Below are positions 1 to 6,447 of a stretch of DNA of 8,875 bases, one piece after another. Numbering within the stretch: position 1 is the first letter of the stretch; the number at the start of each line of letters is the position of its first letter. A model generated the notes under the pieces. That model was not told where the DNA came from. It worked only from the letters and a program-made list of their open reading frames with translations, and searched no databases. The DNA is from JBCBKZ01 sp039026975 (lineage in GTDB: Bacteria > Bacteroidota > Bacteroidia > J057). Location of the stretch: positions 1-8,875 of the forward strand of contig JBCCLI010000274.1 in NCBI GenBank assembly GCA_039026975.1, in the 5' to 3' direction. Position numbers and translations under genes: made by a program.

Positions 1-270
1 AATACCTTATCTGATGTAAAAGCTTACGAGTATAAGATAGTCTTTTTCGAAAATGTAGAAGCTAACTATCACGGAATCTCCTTTCAGTATCTGGATACTT
101 TTACTACCAGCCTCAGCATGACCTATGAAGCTATGAAGCGGGAATTGGTCAGGAACCATAAGAAGTTCCCTAATCCGGCTACCTTCCTGCTATATGCGGT
201 GAAGCCTTTCCCTGAGGAGTCAGCCCTCCTGCCAGTGGCTAAACGCAAGATGCTTTCCTATTTAAAGTAG
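1..270 (+). CDS. Unrecognised protein, C-terminal 89 residues only
   Basis: An open frame runs from the left edge to a TAG at 268-270, so only the C-terminus of a longer protein is present. The 89 residues are mixed and charged, with no run long enough to span a membrane, so this end is probably soluble. Visible segments include a tyrosine/phenylalanine-rich start (YEYKIVFFENVEANYHG), a lysine-rich middle (MKRELVRNHKKFPNP) and a basic tail ending in KRKMLSYLK. I do not recognise the family and assign no function. The frame is believable as coding because it is uninterrupted to the edge and stops 2 bases before the convergent stop codon of the next gene, which leaves no other use for this DNA. 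The true start and length lie outside the window. Confidence 0.7.
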   Translation, partial: NTLSDVKAYEYKIVFFENVEANYHGISFQYLDTFTTSLSMTYEAMKRELVRNHKKFPNPATFLLYAVKPFPEESALLPVAKRKMLSYLK

Positions 271-272
271 CG

Positions 273-1646
273 CTATTTACTCAAGACATTGATCAGGTCA
301 TACTGGGTGATGATATCCAGTTTGCCCGTTTCTTCCTGAACCAGGACAGCAGGATTTTCTTTGTTGATCAGTTTAGAGATAACATCTATGCGTGTAGTGG
401 GCAGGACAAATGGTAATGGATCAGCCATAGCCACTGAGACCTCAGCATTTTTCAAGGCTGGATCATCCAGAATCATATTTAGCACTCTACTCTCATGTAG
501 ACTCCCTACTATCTGATCCCCCTTATAGACAGGGATCTGAGAAATAAGCTGTTCTCGCATGATATTCAAGGCGGTGGATAGGGGATCATCCTCTTGAAGA
601 GAAACTAAGTTACTTCCGTTTCCGCTTTTGGTGGAAAGGATCTGGTCTGCCGTAACCATCCCTTTCTCATCCAGGAAATTATGGTTTCTCATCCACTCAT
701 CATTATAGACCTTTCCCAGGTAGCGGGTACCGTGGTCAGGAAGAACAATGACCATAATATCATCCTTCTTTAGCTGCTTAGCATACTCAAGTGCTCCCTG
801 CACAGCAGAGCCACATGACCAGCCGATGAATAACCCCTCTGTCTTAGCCAGCTTACGTGTCATAAGGGCGCCGTCCTTATCAGACACCTTCACGATGTGG
901 TCAATGACAGACATATCACAGTTTTCAGGGAGAATATCCTCTCCTATTCCTTCTGTCAAATATGGGTAGATCTCTTTTGTGTCTATTTCTCCCGTTTCAT
1001 GTAGCTTTTTGAAAATGGAACCGTAGGTATCTATGCCTATGGTTTTTACATGTGGGTTTTGGGCCTTAAGGTAGGTAGATACTCCGCAAATGGTTCCACA
1101 TGTTCCCATACCAGCGGCAAAATGGGTGATTTTCCCTTCTGTTTGCTTCCATAGCTCCGGTCCGGTTACTTCTATGTGTGCCTGCTTATTACTGGGATTA
1201 TCATACTGATTCATGTGGATGGAGTTGGGGATCTCCCTGGCTAGCTTGGCAGCTACTGAATAGTAGGATCTAGGATCTTCCGGTTCCACATTGGTAGGGC
1301 ATACGATCACTTCTGCCCCTACTGCTCTTAGTATATCTATTTTTTCCTGGGACTGCTTGTCAGCCATAGTAAAGATACATCTGTACCCTTTTACGGCTGC
1401 CCCTAAAGCTAGGCCCATACCTGTATTTCCTGATGTACCTTCTATGATGGTTCCCCCCGGCTTAATCTTCCCGGCTTTCTCAGCATCCTCAATCATCTTA
1501 ATCGCAATACGGTCCTTGATGCTATGGCCCGGATTAAAGTATTCTACTTTAACTAAGACGGTGGCTTTTATGTGGGAGGCTACGGATTGTAATTTTACCA
1601 GCGGTGTATTCCCGATGGTTTCTATGATATTATTGTAGTACATCAT
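273..1646 (-). CDS. Cystathionine beta-synthase, PLP enzyme with C-terminal CBS domain pair
   Basis: A fold-type II PLP enzyme of the cysteine synthase/cystathionine beta-synthase family. It would condense serine (or an activated serine) with homocysteine or sulfide in the cytoplasm. Residues 1-320 are the catalytic domain. The IGNTPLV motif is near residue 11, and the PLP lysine is K44 in NPGHSIKDR. The substrate loop TSGNTG is at 71-76, the phosphate-binding loop GMGTCGT at 179-185, and the SCGSA segment at 277-281. Residues from about 333 to 457 form two CBS repeats, a regulatory module in this family. No N-terminal heme domain is present, as expected for a bacterial enzyme. The length of 457 matches the two-domain bacterial form. 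Two ATGs stand in tandem at the start and I cannot choose between them; no Shine-Dalgarno sequence is visible. A cysteine synthase activity cannot be excluded from sequence alone. It may be transcribed separately, being 199 bases downstream of the CPBP gene. Confidence 0.93.
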   Translation of the reverse strand: MMYYNNIIETIGNTPLVKLQSVASHIKATVLVKVEYFNPGHSIKDRIAIKMIEDAEKAGKIKPGGTIIEGTSGNTGMGLALGAAVKGYRCIFTMADKQSQEKIDILRAVGAEVIVCPTNVEPEDPRSYYSVAAKLAREIPNSIHMNQYDNPSNKQAHIEVTGPELWKQTEGKITHFAAGMGTCGTICGVSTYLKAQNPHVKTIGIDTYGSIFKKLHETGEIDTKEIYPYLTEGIGEDILPENCDMSVIDHIVKVSDKDGALMTRKLAKTEGLFIGWSCGSAVQGALEYAKQLKKDDIMVIVLPDHGTRYLGKVYNDEWMRNHNFLDEKGMVTADQILSTKSGNGSNLVSLQEDDPLSTALNIMREQLISQIPVYKGDQIVGSLHESRVLNMILDDPALKNAEVSVAMADPLPFVLPTTRIDVISKLINKENPAVLVQEETGKLDIITQYDLINVLSK

Positions 1647-1702
1647 GTGAGTAGCTTGGAAGAAAGCGTTTAGAATTATGCTCGTATGAAAAGATGTACG
1701 AA

Positions 1703-1756
1703 GCTAATAGAATTTTTGATACTGGCTTAGCCTTTTTTAAGGCAAAGCCTATTAGC
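1703..1756. other. Nested inverted repeat between the CPBP and cystathionine synthase genes
   Basis: An inner hairpin at 1724-1749 has two 5-bp arms (GGCTT/AAGCC and GCCTT/AAGGC) separated by a single mismatch, with a 4-base loop. Outside it, GCTAATAG at 1703-1710 is the exact reverse complement of CTATTAGC at 1749-1756, which overlaps the inner arm by one base. The site lies about 100 bases beyond the CPBP stop codon on that gene's strand, so it could end that transcript or shield its 3' end. Neither strand has a T-run right after the stem, so it is not a textbook intrinsic terminator. The rest of the 199-base spacer holds a small hairpin at 1801-1815 (CTAATA/TATTAG, 3-base loop) and no gene that I can support. 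Confidence 0.45.
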
Positions 1757-1845
1757 AGCATATGTCAGAATGAGTTTCTGCTGAAGACAGGTGTGATCAT
1801 CTAATAAAGTATTAGCTACTATCTGATTAATAAATGAGGGAAGGT

Positions 1846-2727
1846 TCACTTGAGGAAGAAGTACCAAAGCTCATAAAATACATGAGTCCATACTGCCACA
1901 GGTAGCTTGCATGTAGTGTATATGTGATACATAATGATCCCGAAGAAGAAACGGTAGATCAGGGTATACATATAAAAGGTATCACTGTATTCCAGGAGAT
2001 AGTGAGAAAGCGCATAGATCAATGCACTAAGGATGATAATGAAAATGGTGGATACCTTTTCTATGGTAGGAAACTTGGGAATGGGCTGGGTGATCTTTTT
2101 GATATTTAAGAAAAGTGTGATTACGCCAAATCTAAAAATGATTTCCTTATAAAATCCGGACCCAAAAGCGAGTGAAAAATCCATAAAGGGATTAGTAAGG
2201 TAGGCGGCCAGGCTTCTATTAGCCTCTAAAGGGGTGGGGATGGTTTCCTGTGGAAATAAGAGGGCCATAGTCAGAAAAGTAATACTTGGGAGAAACATGT
2301 AAATGAGGGAACCCCAGAAAAAGCCTTCAAAGTTGATAAGGAAGAATCTTATCCAGTCGGGCCTATACTTTTTCTTTTTGGGCGTTTCATAAAAGATCTT
2401 TTTCTCTTTGGCCTTCTTTTTATCAGCCTTATCCTTTTTGCGCTCCTTCGCATCTTTTTCTCCTATCCAGTCTAGTCGGATATACCATCCACAGTACAGA
2501 ATGATGGTGAGGGAAATGAGAAGTGTCCCTCCTGGTAAAACCATGTTAGGAATCGCAAACCAGAAATCTGAGCCATTATAAATGACTGCATTAGGGGTCT
2601 TAGAAAGATTGAAAATAAGCTCATATACCACCAGGACGATGATATATTGGAAGTAGGGAAAGAATCTATGTTTGGTTATGCTCTTCCTATACTCCTTAAA
2701 GGGTTTTTCAAGTACCTCCGGATTCAT
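1846..2727 (-). CDS. CPBP-like polytopic membrane protein (CAAX-protease/Rce1-related, possibly inactive)
   Basis: A 293-residue membrane protein. Hydrophobic segments lie near 26-42, 62-82, 126-157, 183-206, 226-246, 251-271 and 276-292. A strongly basic loop at about 88-122, with many lysines, is probably cytoplasmic. The C-terminal half looks like the CPBP/Rce1 glutamate-protease fold, whose marks are EExxxR, FxxxH and a final His. Here I see K194-E195-I-I-F-R199, then Y238-A-L-S-H242, then H282 in the last helix. The first glutamate of EExxxR, taken as the catalytic one in Rce1, is therefore lysine. The Asn four residues after the final His in Rce1 is a glutamate here. The family call is moderate; retained protease activity is doubtful. 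The ATG is 27 bases after the stop of the upstream LysM gene, so the two should share a transcript. No Shine-Dalgarno sequence is seen before the start. Confidence 0.75.
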   Translation of the reverse strand: MNPEVLEKPFKEYRKSITKHRFFPYFQYIIVLVVYELIFNLSKTPNAVIYNGSDFWFAIPNMVLPGGTLLISLTIILYCGWYIRLDWIGEKDAKERKKDKADKKKAKEKKIFYETPKKKKYRPDWIRFFLINFEGFFWGSLIYMFLPSITFLTMALLFPQETIPTPLEANRSLAAYLTNPFMDFSLAFGSGFYKEIIFRFGVITLFLNIKKITQPIPKFPTIEKVSTIFIIILSALIYALSHYLLEYSDTFYMYTLIYRFFFGIIMYHIYTTCKLPVAVWTHVFYELWYFFLK

Positions 2728-2754
2728 GTAAGCTACCCCTTCCCTAGTGTGGAA

Positions 2755-4167
2755 TTAATACTTGATCCTAATGGTATACTGATGAGGGCCTAAGGCCTGA
2801 ATAGCAGCTGGCGAAAGGGCAATGATAGCATCTTCCTCAGCAGGCAGGTAGCCCACTATAGTTACTTCTACGTCCTTATCATTTCCGGGGACTTCTACCT
2901 TTACTGTGGAACCAGGCTGTAGGTACTTATGCAGGGCATACAAGTTTTGGGCACCAGGCATTTTAGCTTCATAAGCTATGAAACTTCCATATTCCACATA
3001 TCTGGCACTATTTCTTTCCGGCTGGTACTTATAAGTGGAGATATTACCAGGATAGTCCAGGTAAGGATCCTCTATGGTCCGCTTGGCTGGAAGGCCTCTA
3101 TTAAGGTCTGCCGTATACTCATCCTCAAATGCTGCCCCTCCTCTTCCTACGTTACCGCTTCCCAGTCTTAGGTTATCTCTAGGACCCTCATTATACCCAA
3201 ACCCAGGTGCAGTTCTGTAGTCACCATAGTATTTCCCTACAATTACCACATCATCCTGGCGAACATCATTTACGCCATTCCATAGCTTAATCTGCTCTAC
3301 AGACACCTCAAATTTTACAGCGACATCATAGATATTTTCTCCTGCCAGTACCCTGTAGTATTTACTTTTAAGAATCGGGGCACCAGGCGTTGAGGTACCT
3401 GTAGCTGTCCCATTATCAGAGGTATTATTAATAGAGTTTAATTTCTTTAGAAAATCAGGATCCAGTCCACTTCCATCATCAGATGGGGTAGGAGTAGGAG
3501 AAAAAATAGGTACATTTCCATTACGGTCTTGGTTTGGGCTCCTGGAAGGGTACATATAAGACTGCTGATTGGGCTGGCTATATGGATCATATCCCTGAGA
3601 AGGGGATCTGGAAATCTGGTCTAGCATGTAGTCCTCCCTGGACCGGTAGGTATTAGGGGTGGACTGGGCGGGTGGCTGGTATAATAAATTATCCAGAGAA
3701 GGCTGTGCCGCAGGCGTAGGAATACCTCTATTCACATAATTGCGCTGCTGCTCATAAGTGGTCAAGTCTTTATACCTGATACCTGAGCCCATATTAGTGT
3801 TTGTTGTGGGCGCTGGTCCACGCGTAACTTGCTGGGGCGTTGTGTATATATCAGGAATCTGAGACTGGGATAATCCTCTGTCTACCTGTGTAGCCTGGCT
3901 TTGGTTATTTAGTCTGTCTATAACTAATAATTCCTTATTTGGGTAGATGCCATCACTGGTCAGCTTATTAAGTGTCTTAAGCTCTGCTACCGTCATGCCA
4001 TACATTCTCGCTATTTTAGAGAGCGTTTGCCCATAGACTACCAGGTGTCTGGAGGTAGCCTGCTGCGCATCAACAGAAAACGGAGCTAGTAGAAAACACC
4101 CTATTACGATGACAAGAATGAGCGGATTAGTCTTCAAGAAGTTCATGATTTTGTGGGTTAGATTCAT
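2755..4167 (-). CDS. Secreted LysM protein with C-terminal RlpA-like double-psi beta-barrel
   Basis: A 470-residue exported protein expected to bind peptidoglycan. A basic N-terminus and hydrophobic core (about 14-31) are followed by a likely signal peptidase I site at SVDA|QQ (34/35). A VIGC sequence at 21-24 resembles a lipobox, but the hydrophobic stretch continues past the cysteine, so I favour ordinary secretion. LysM 1 covers about 41-83 (YGQTLSKIARMYGM). Residues 85-265 are a low-complexity linker rich in Pro, Gln, Ser, Thr and Asn. LysM 2 covers about 270-310 (YYRVLAGENIYDVA). Residues 393-470 resemble the RlpA double-psi barrel: ALHKYLQPGSTVKVE, then ALSPAAIQALG. The His of RlpA's AAHKTLP motif aligns with H413, but the NDRGP segment reads VGYLP, so lytic activity is unlikely. 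It precedes the CPBP gene by 27 bases. M8 is a possible later start, but it would shorten the basic N-region. Confidence 0.88.
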   Translation of the reverse strand: MNLTHKIMNFLKTNPLILVIVIGCFLLAPFSVDAQQATSRHLVVYGQTLSKIARMYGMTVAELKTLNKLTSDGIYPNKELLVIDRLNNQSQATQVDRGLSQSQIPDIYTTPQQVTRGPAPTTNTNMGSGIRYKDLTTYEQQRNYVNRGIPTPAAQPSLDNLLYQPPAQSTPNTYRSREDYMLDQISRSPSQGYDPYSQPNQQSYMYPSRSPNQDRNGNVPIFSPTPTPSDDGSGLDPDFLKKLNSINNTSDNGTATGTSTPGAPILKSKYYRVLAGENIYDVAVKFEVSVEQIKLWNGVNDVRQDDVVIVGKYYGDYRTAPGFGYNEGPRDNLRLGSGNVGRGGAAFEDEYTADLNRGLPAKRTIEDPYLDYPGNISTYKYQPERNSARYVEYGSFIAYEAKMPGAQNLYALHKYLQPGSTVKVEVPGNDKDVEVTIVGYLPAEEDAIIALSPAAIQALGPHQYTIRIKY

Positions 4168-4234
4168 GTAAGTACCCAGATAGTATGCTGATTATCATGA
4201 GATAATGCCCTCAACGAGACATTGTAAGGCATAA

Positions 4235-4296
4235 ATTATACGATAAATATAAAACTAAATTGTGAATTTTACAGATACATTCCTTGAAAAAAGGAA
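4235..4296 (-). promoter_or_regulatory. AT-rich candidate promoter and hairpin region upstream of the LysM gene
   Basis: The 198-base gap 4168-4365 separates the LysM gene from the lipoprotein gene and is long enough for its own promoter. On the minus strand, 4235-4240 reads TATAAT. A few bases upstream is TATATTTA, one base short of the Bacteroidota -7 consensus TAnnTTTG. No convincing TTTG lies at the right distance upstream, so the exact element is uncertain. A 6-bp hairpin (TTCCTT/AAGGAA, 5-base loop) lies at 4280-4296, without a following T-run on the minus strand. I see no gene in the rest of the gap. Confidence 0.25.
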
Positions 4297-4365
4297 AAAT
4301 TTATCTTTTGATAGTTAGTGGGTTATACGTAATGACTTAGAGTAAAGGTTTAGGTACTTCCTCTC

Positions 4366-5010
4366 TTATCTGAGGACCATCCCCACATTTAAGGCAGCAG
4401 GGTTTTCAAGGAGCTCTTCCAGATTCGTTTCCATTCCCCACTCTTTCTTACTCCTTTGTTCAAACCCTATGCTGGGAGAGCTGTAGAATACCTTCACTTT
4501 TTTGTCAAATCGGTAGGTACATTTGTATTTCATCTCCTTAAACATGCTCATGATCATTTGGGACCTCTCATCATCCTGTAATTGAGATAGAAGCTCCATC
4601 TGAGAATCAGCTTGGTGTTTTCTCCTGATGATATTACCGTTCCAGAAGAAGATCTTTTGTGCTGATTTGATTTGGAGAATATCAGCTAATGCCATGTTGA
4701 GGGCATCAGGAGAGGAAAAATCAAAAGAAATCTTTAAGGTATACCTGTCTTCATCAAAGTCCGCCCTGGCTTTAGTTATGCCGGAGATGTTCTTCAGGCT
4801 GGTAATCCAATCATCTGTACTCTTTCCCATCATATCCTGATTTTCCTCAAACCCACCGCTCATTTCTAGTAAGGAGGACATCTCACTCATGTCTACCGTG
4901 TATTCCATGCTTCCTGATCCATCCTGGCGGAAAGTGTAGGACTCTATAATGGTTAGGCAAGAGGAAAGGCTACAACAGAGGATAAGTAGAAGCAGGAATC
5001 TAAGGTTCAT
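4366..5010 (-). CDS. Uncharacterised lipoprotein
   Basis: A 214-residue protein with a lipoprotein signal: a short basic start (MNLR), a leucine-rich core at 5-14, and the lipobox LSSC at 15-18, so C18 should be lipidated after signal peptidase II cleavage. It is anchored to a membrane, probably the outer one. The mature part opens with TIIESYTFRQDGSGSMEYTVDMSEM, alternating polar and hydrophobic residues as in beta strands, where the DGSGS turn stands out. A second beta-like stretch is RYTLKISFDFSS (about 87-98). The 120-170 region is helical and charged, and the tail returns to strands. The pattern of short strands after an export signal recalls LppM-like lipoproteins, but this is resemblance only. 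I do not recognise the family. It lies 72 bases after ubiX on the same strand and could be read from that transcript; a weak promoter in the gap is possible. Confidence 0.8.
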   Translation of the reverse strand: MNLRFLLLLILCCSLSSCLTIIESYTFRQDGSGSMEYTVDMSEMSSLLEMSGGFEENQDMMGKSTDDWITSLKNISGITKARADFDEDRYTLKISFDFSSPDALNMALADILQIKSAQKIFFWNGNIIRRKHQADSQMELLSQLQDDERSQMIMSMFKEMKYKCTYRFDKKVKVFYSSPSIGFEQRSKKEWGMETNLEELLENPAALNVGMVLR

Positions 5011-5082
5011 TATTCGTGTGTTTAAGGTAGGAGATAGGAAATGATAGGTAATAATACGAAATAAGCTAGATTTCCTTCTTAT

Positions 5083-5634
5083 TCAATTTTCCCCCCATCT
5101 GTAGGTATTCTGAGAAAGGTCCATTTGGTCTATGATCCTGTGCGTTACGGTATCTACTACCTCTTCTATGGTAGTGGGCTTGGAATAAAATGAAGGGATA
5201 GCTGGCAGGATAATGCCACCTGCCTGGGTGACGGTGCGCATATTCTCTAAATGGATAAGGTTAAAAGGAGTATCTCTCACCATACATATAAGCTGCCTTC
5301 TTTCCTTGAGAATAACATCAGCGGCACGTGTAATAAGATCATCTGAAAACCCACTGGCTATTCTCCCCAGAGTACCCATGGAGCAGGGAGCAATGACCAT
5401 ATGCATATACCTGGCTGATCCAGAGGCAAAGGGCGCCATGTAATCCGTACGTTCATATACAGGAAAGGGGCATTCAAAAGGGATACCCAGCTCGTGCTGC
5501 CATACATCTGGGGCATTTTTAGACAGCACTACGCCCACTTCTAAGTGTTCAATCACAGCAAACTGCTGAAGTAAACGCTGGGCGTAAATACTTCCACTAG
5601 CACCAGTTATGGCTAAAACTACCTTCTTTTTCAT
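5083..5634 (-). CDS. ubiX: Flavin prenyltransferase UbiX
   Basis: UbiX attaches a dimethylallyl group to FMN, making the prenylated flavin that UbiD-type decarboxylases need. It is a cytoplasmic flavoprotein. Family signatures are clear: GASGSIYA at 11-18 (FMN binding), APCSMGTLGRIASGFSDDLITRAADV at 82-107, LKERRQL at 109-115 with K110, the R120-D-T-P segment, NLIHLENM at 125-132, and PAIPSFY ending in Y150. R166 lies near the C-terminus. The length of 183 is normal. One oddity is that the usual R-E-T-P reads R-D-T-P (D121), a conservative change at a residue placed in the active site of known UbiX proteins. No ubiD partner is visible here. The start is taken at MKKKVVLAITGASG, the standard position directly before the first strand. 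The gene diverges from rplU across a 144-base gap that must hold both promoters. Confidence 0.95.
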   Translation of the reverse strand: MKKKVVLAITGASGSIYAQRLLQQFAVIEHLEVGVVLSKNAPDVWQHELGIPFECPFPVYERTDYMAPFASGSARYMHMVIAPCSMGTLGRIASGFSDDLITRAADVILKERRQLICMVRDTPFNLIHLENMRTVTQAGGIILPAIPSFYSKPTTIEEVVDTVTHRIIDQMDLSQNTYRWGEN

Positions 5635-5730
5635 CTTATTCTGGCTGTACAGGTGAATATAGGAGAGGACAAATTAAGGGTGAGATTGTTTACATAAGAA
5701 AATTCTTTTAAGATAAGCTGACAGATGCTT

Positions 5731-5759
5731 TTGATATGCAGGAAAAAGATGTAAATTTG
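5731..5759 (+). promoter_or_regulatory. Bacteroidota-type promoter for rplU-rpmA
   Basis: TTG at 5731-5733 (within TTTTG) and TAAATTTG at 5752-5759 match the Bacteroidota sigma-factor elements TTTG and TAnnTTTG. The -7 element is exact and the spacing is 18 bases, one short of the usual range. Transcription would begin near 5766, leaving a leader of only about 13 bases before the rplU ATG, with no Shine-Dalgarno sequence. The call comes from the motif and its position. Confidence 0.65.
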
Positions 5760-5778
5760 CCATCCCAAAAAGATTAAC

Positions 5779-6090
5779 ATGTACGCAATAGTAAATATAA
5801 AAGGCTTCCAATTTAAAGTGGAAGAGGGTCAAGAGCTCTATGTAAACAGACTAGCGGAGGAAGAAGGAGATACAGTAACTTTTGAAGAAGTTCTTCTACT
5901 TGATAATGAAGGGAGCGTATCCGTAGGGAAACCACTAGTGGAAGGTGCCAGCGTGTCTGCTAAAGTGGTAGAGCATGTAAAGGATAAGAAGGTGATCGTA
6001 TTTAAAAAGAAGAGAAGAAAAGGATATAGAGTGAAAAACGGACACCGTCAATACTTGTCTAAGATAGAAATAGAAAGCATTACAGTATAA
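5779..6090 (+). CDS. rplU: 50S ribosomal protein L21
   Basis: L21 binds 23S rRNA in the large ribosomal subunit. The 103-residue length is the family norm. The N-terminus MYAIVNIKGFQFKVEEGQELYVNRL is the standard L21 opening, where most relatives read GKQYKV or GQQFKV; here it is GFQFKV. The C-terminal signature is intact: KKKRRKGYRVKNGHRQYLSKIEI, with the basic stretch and the NGHRQ turn that contact rRNA. The start is fixed by homology. A Bacteroidota-type promoter lies about 20 bases upstream, and rpmA follows after 21 bases, the usual L21-L27 operon. The ATG has AT-rich sequence before it and no Shine-Dalgarno sequence. Confidence 0.98.
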   Translation: MYAIVNIKGFQFKVEEGQELYVNRLAEEEGDTVTFEEVLLLDNEGSVSVGKPLVEGASVSAKVVEHVKDKKVIVFKKKRRKGYRVKNGHRQYLSKIEIESITV

Positions 6091-6111
6091 CTTCTAATAA
6101 GATTTACAGCT

Positions 6112-6387
6112 ATGGCTCACAAGAAAGGTGGAGGTAGTTCACGTAACGGTCGCGATTCAGAAAGTAATCGCTTAGGAGTAAAAATCTATGGCGGACAGGC
6201 AGTAATTCCTGGAAATATCATCGTTCGTCAGCGTGGGACTAAATTCCGTGCTGGTAAAGGTGTAGGGATGGGAAAAGATCATACGTTATTTGCCTTAGAA
6301 GGTGGGTTAGTAAAATTCACAGACCGTACTTTCAATCAGAAAACCCGTAAGGTGGTGAGCATAGTTCCCGCTGAAACGGCTGAGTAA
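6112..6387 (+). CDS. rpmA: 50S ribosomal protein L27
   Basis: L27 sits near the peptidyl transferase centre, where its N-terminal tail reaches the tRNA acceptor ends. The 91-residue protein begins MAHKKGGGSSRNGRDSESNRLGVK, the direct AHKKGG form without the cleaved N-terminal extension found in many Firmicutes, which again fits a Gram-negative host. The conserved core follows: GGQAVIPGNIIVRQRGTKFRAGKGVGMGKDHTLFAL. The length is slightly above the E. coli protein, with a short tail ending in PAETAE. It is the second gene of the rplU operon and is followed about 20 bases later by a strong hairpin terminator. No Shine-Dalgarno sequence is visible before the start. Confidence 0.98.
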   Translation: MAHKKGGGSSRNGRDSESNRLGVKIYGGQAVIPGNIIVRQRGTKFRAGKGVGMGKDHTLFALEGGLVKFTDRTFNQKTRKVVSIVPAETAE

Positions 6388-6407
6388 AGACAAAATACAA
6401 AATCAAG

Positions 6408-6447
6408 AAAGGTGCCATGTGTATGTATACATGGCACCTTTTGTATA
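6408..6447 (+). terminator. Intrinsic terminator of the rplU-rpmA operon
   Basis: A perfect 13-bp stem pairs 6408-6420 (AAAGGTGCCATGT) with 6429-6441, around an 8-base loop. The lower stem is AAA/TTT and is followed by a short T-rich stretch. It begins 21 bases after the rpmA stop codon. Because the arm on the 5' side is A-rich, the reverse strand would also give a hairpin followed by T's, so it could block transcription in either direction. Confidence 0.88.

Noticed and set aside
748..969. Plus-strand open frame opposite the cystathionine synthase gene
   Set aside because: It is antisense to a gene with clear family motifs, and the translation has no recognisable domain.
1291..1638. 115-codon plus-strand open frame opposite the cystathionine synthase gene
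   Set aside because: It is antisense to the PLP-lysine and TSGNTG region and is explained by codon bias of the real gene.
1924..2109. Plus-strand open frame of 61 codons
   Set aside because: It is antisense to the CPBP-like membrane protein and has no motif of its own.
2030..2330. CRISPR array or tandem repeats
   Set aside because: No regularly spaced repeats were found here or elsewhere in the window.
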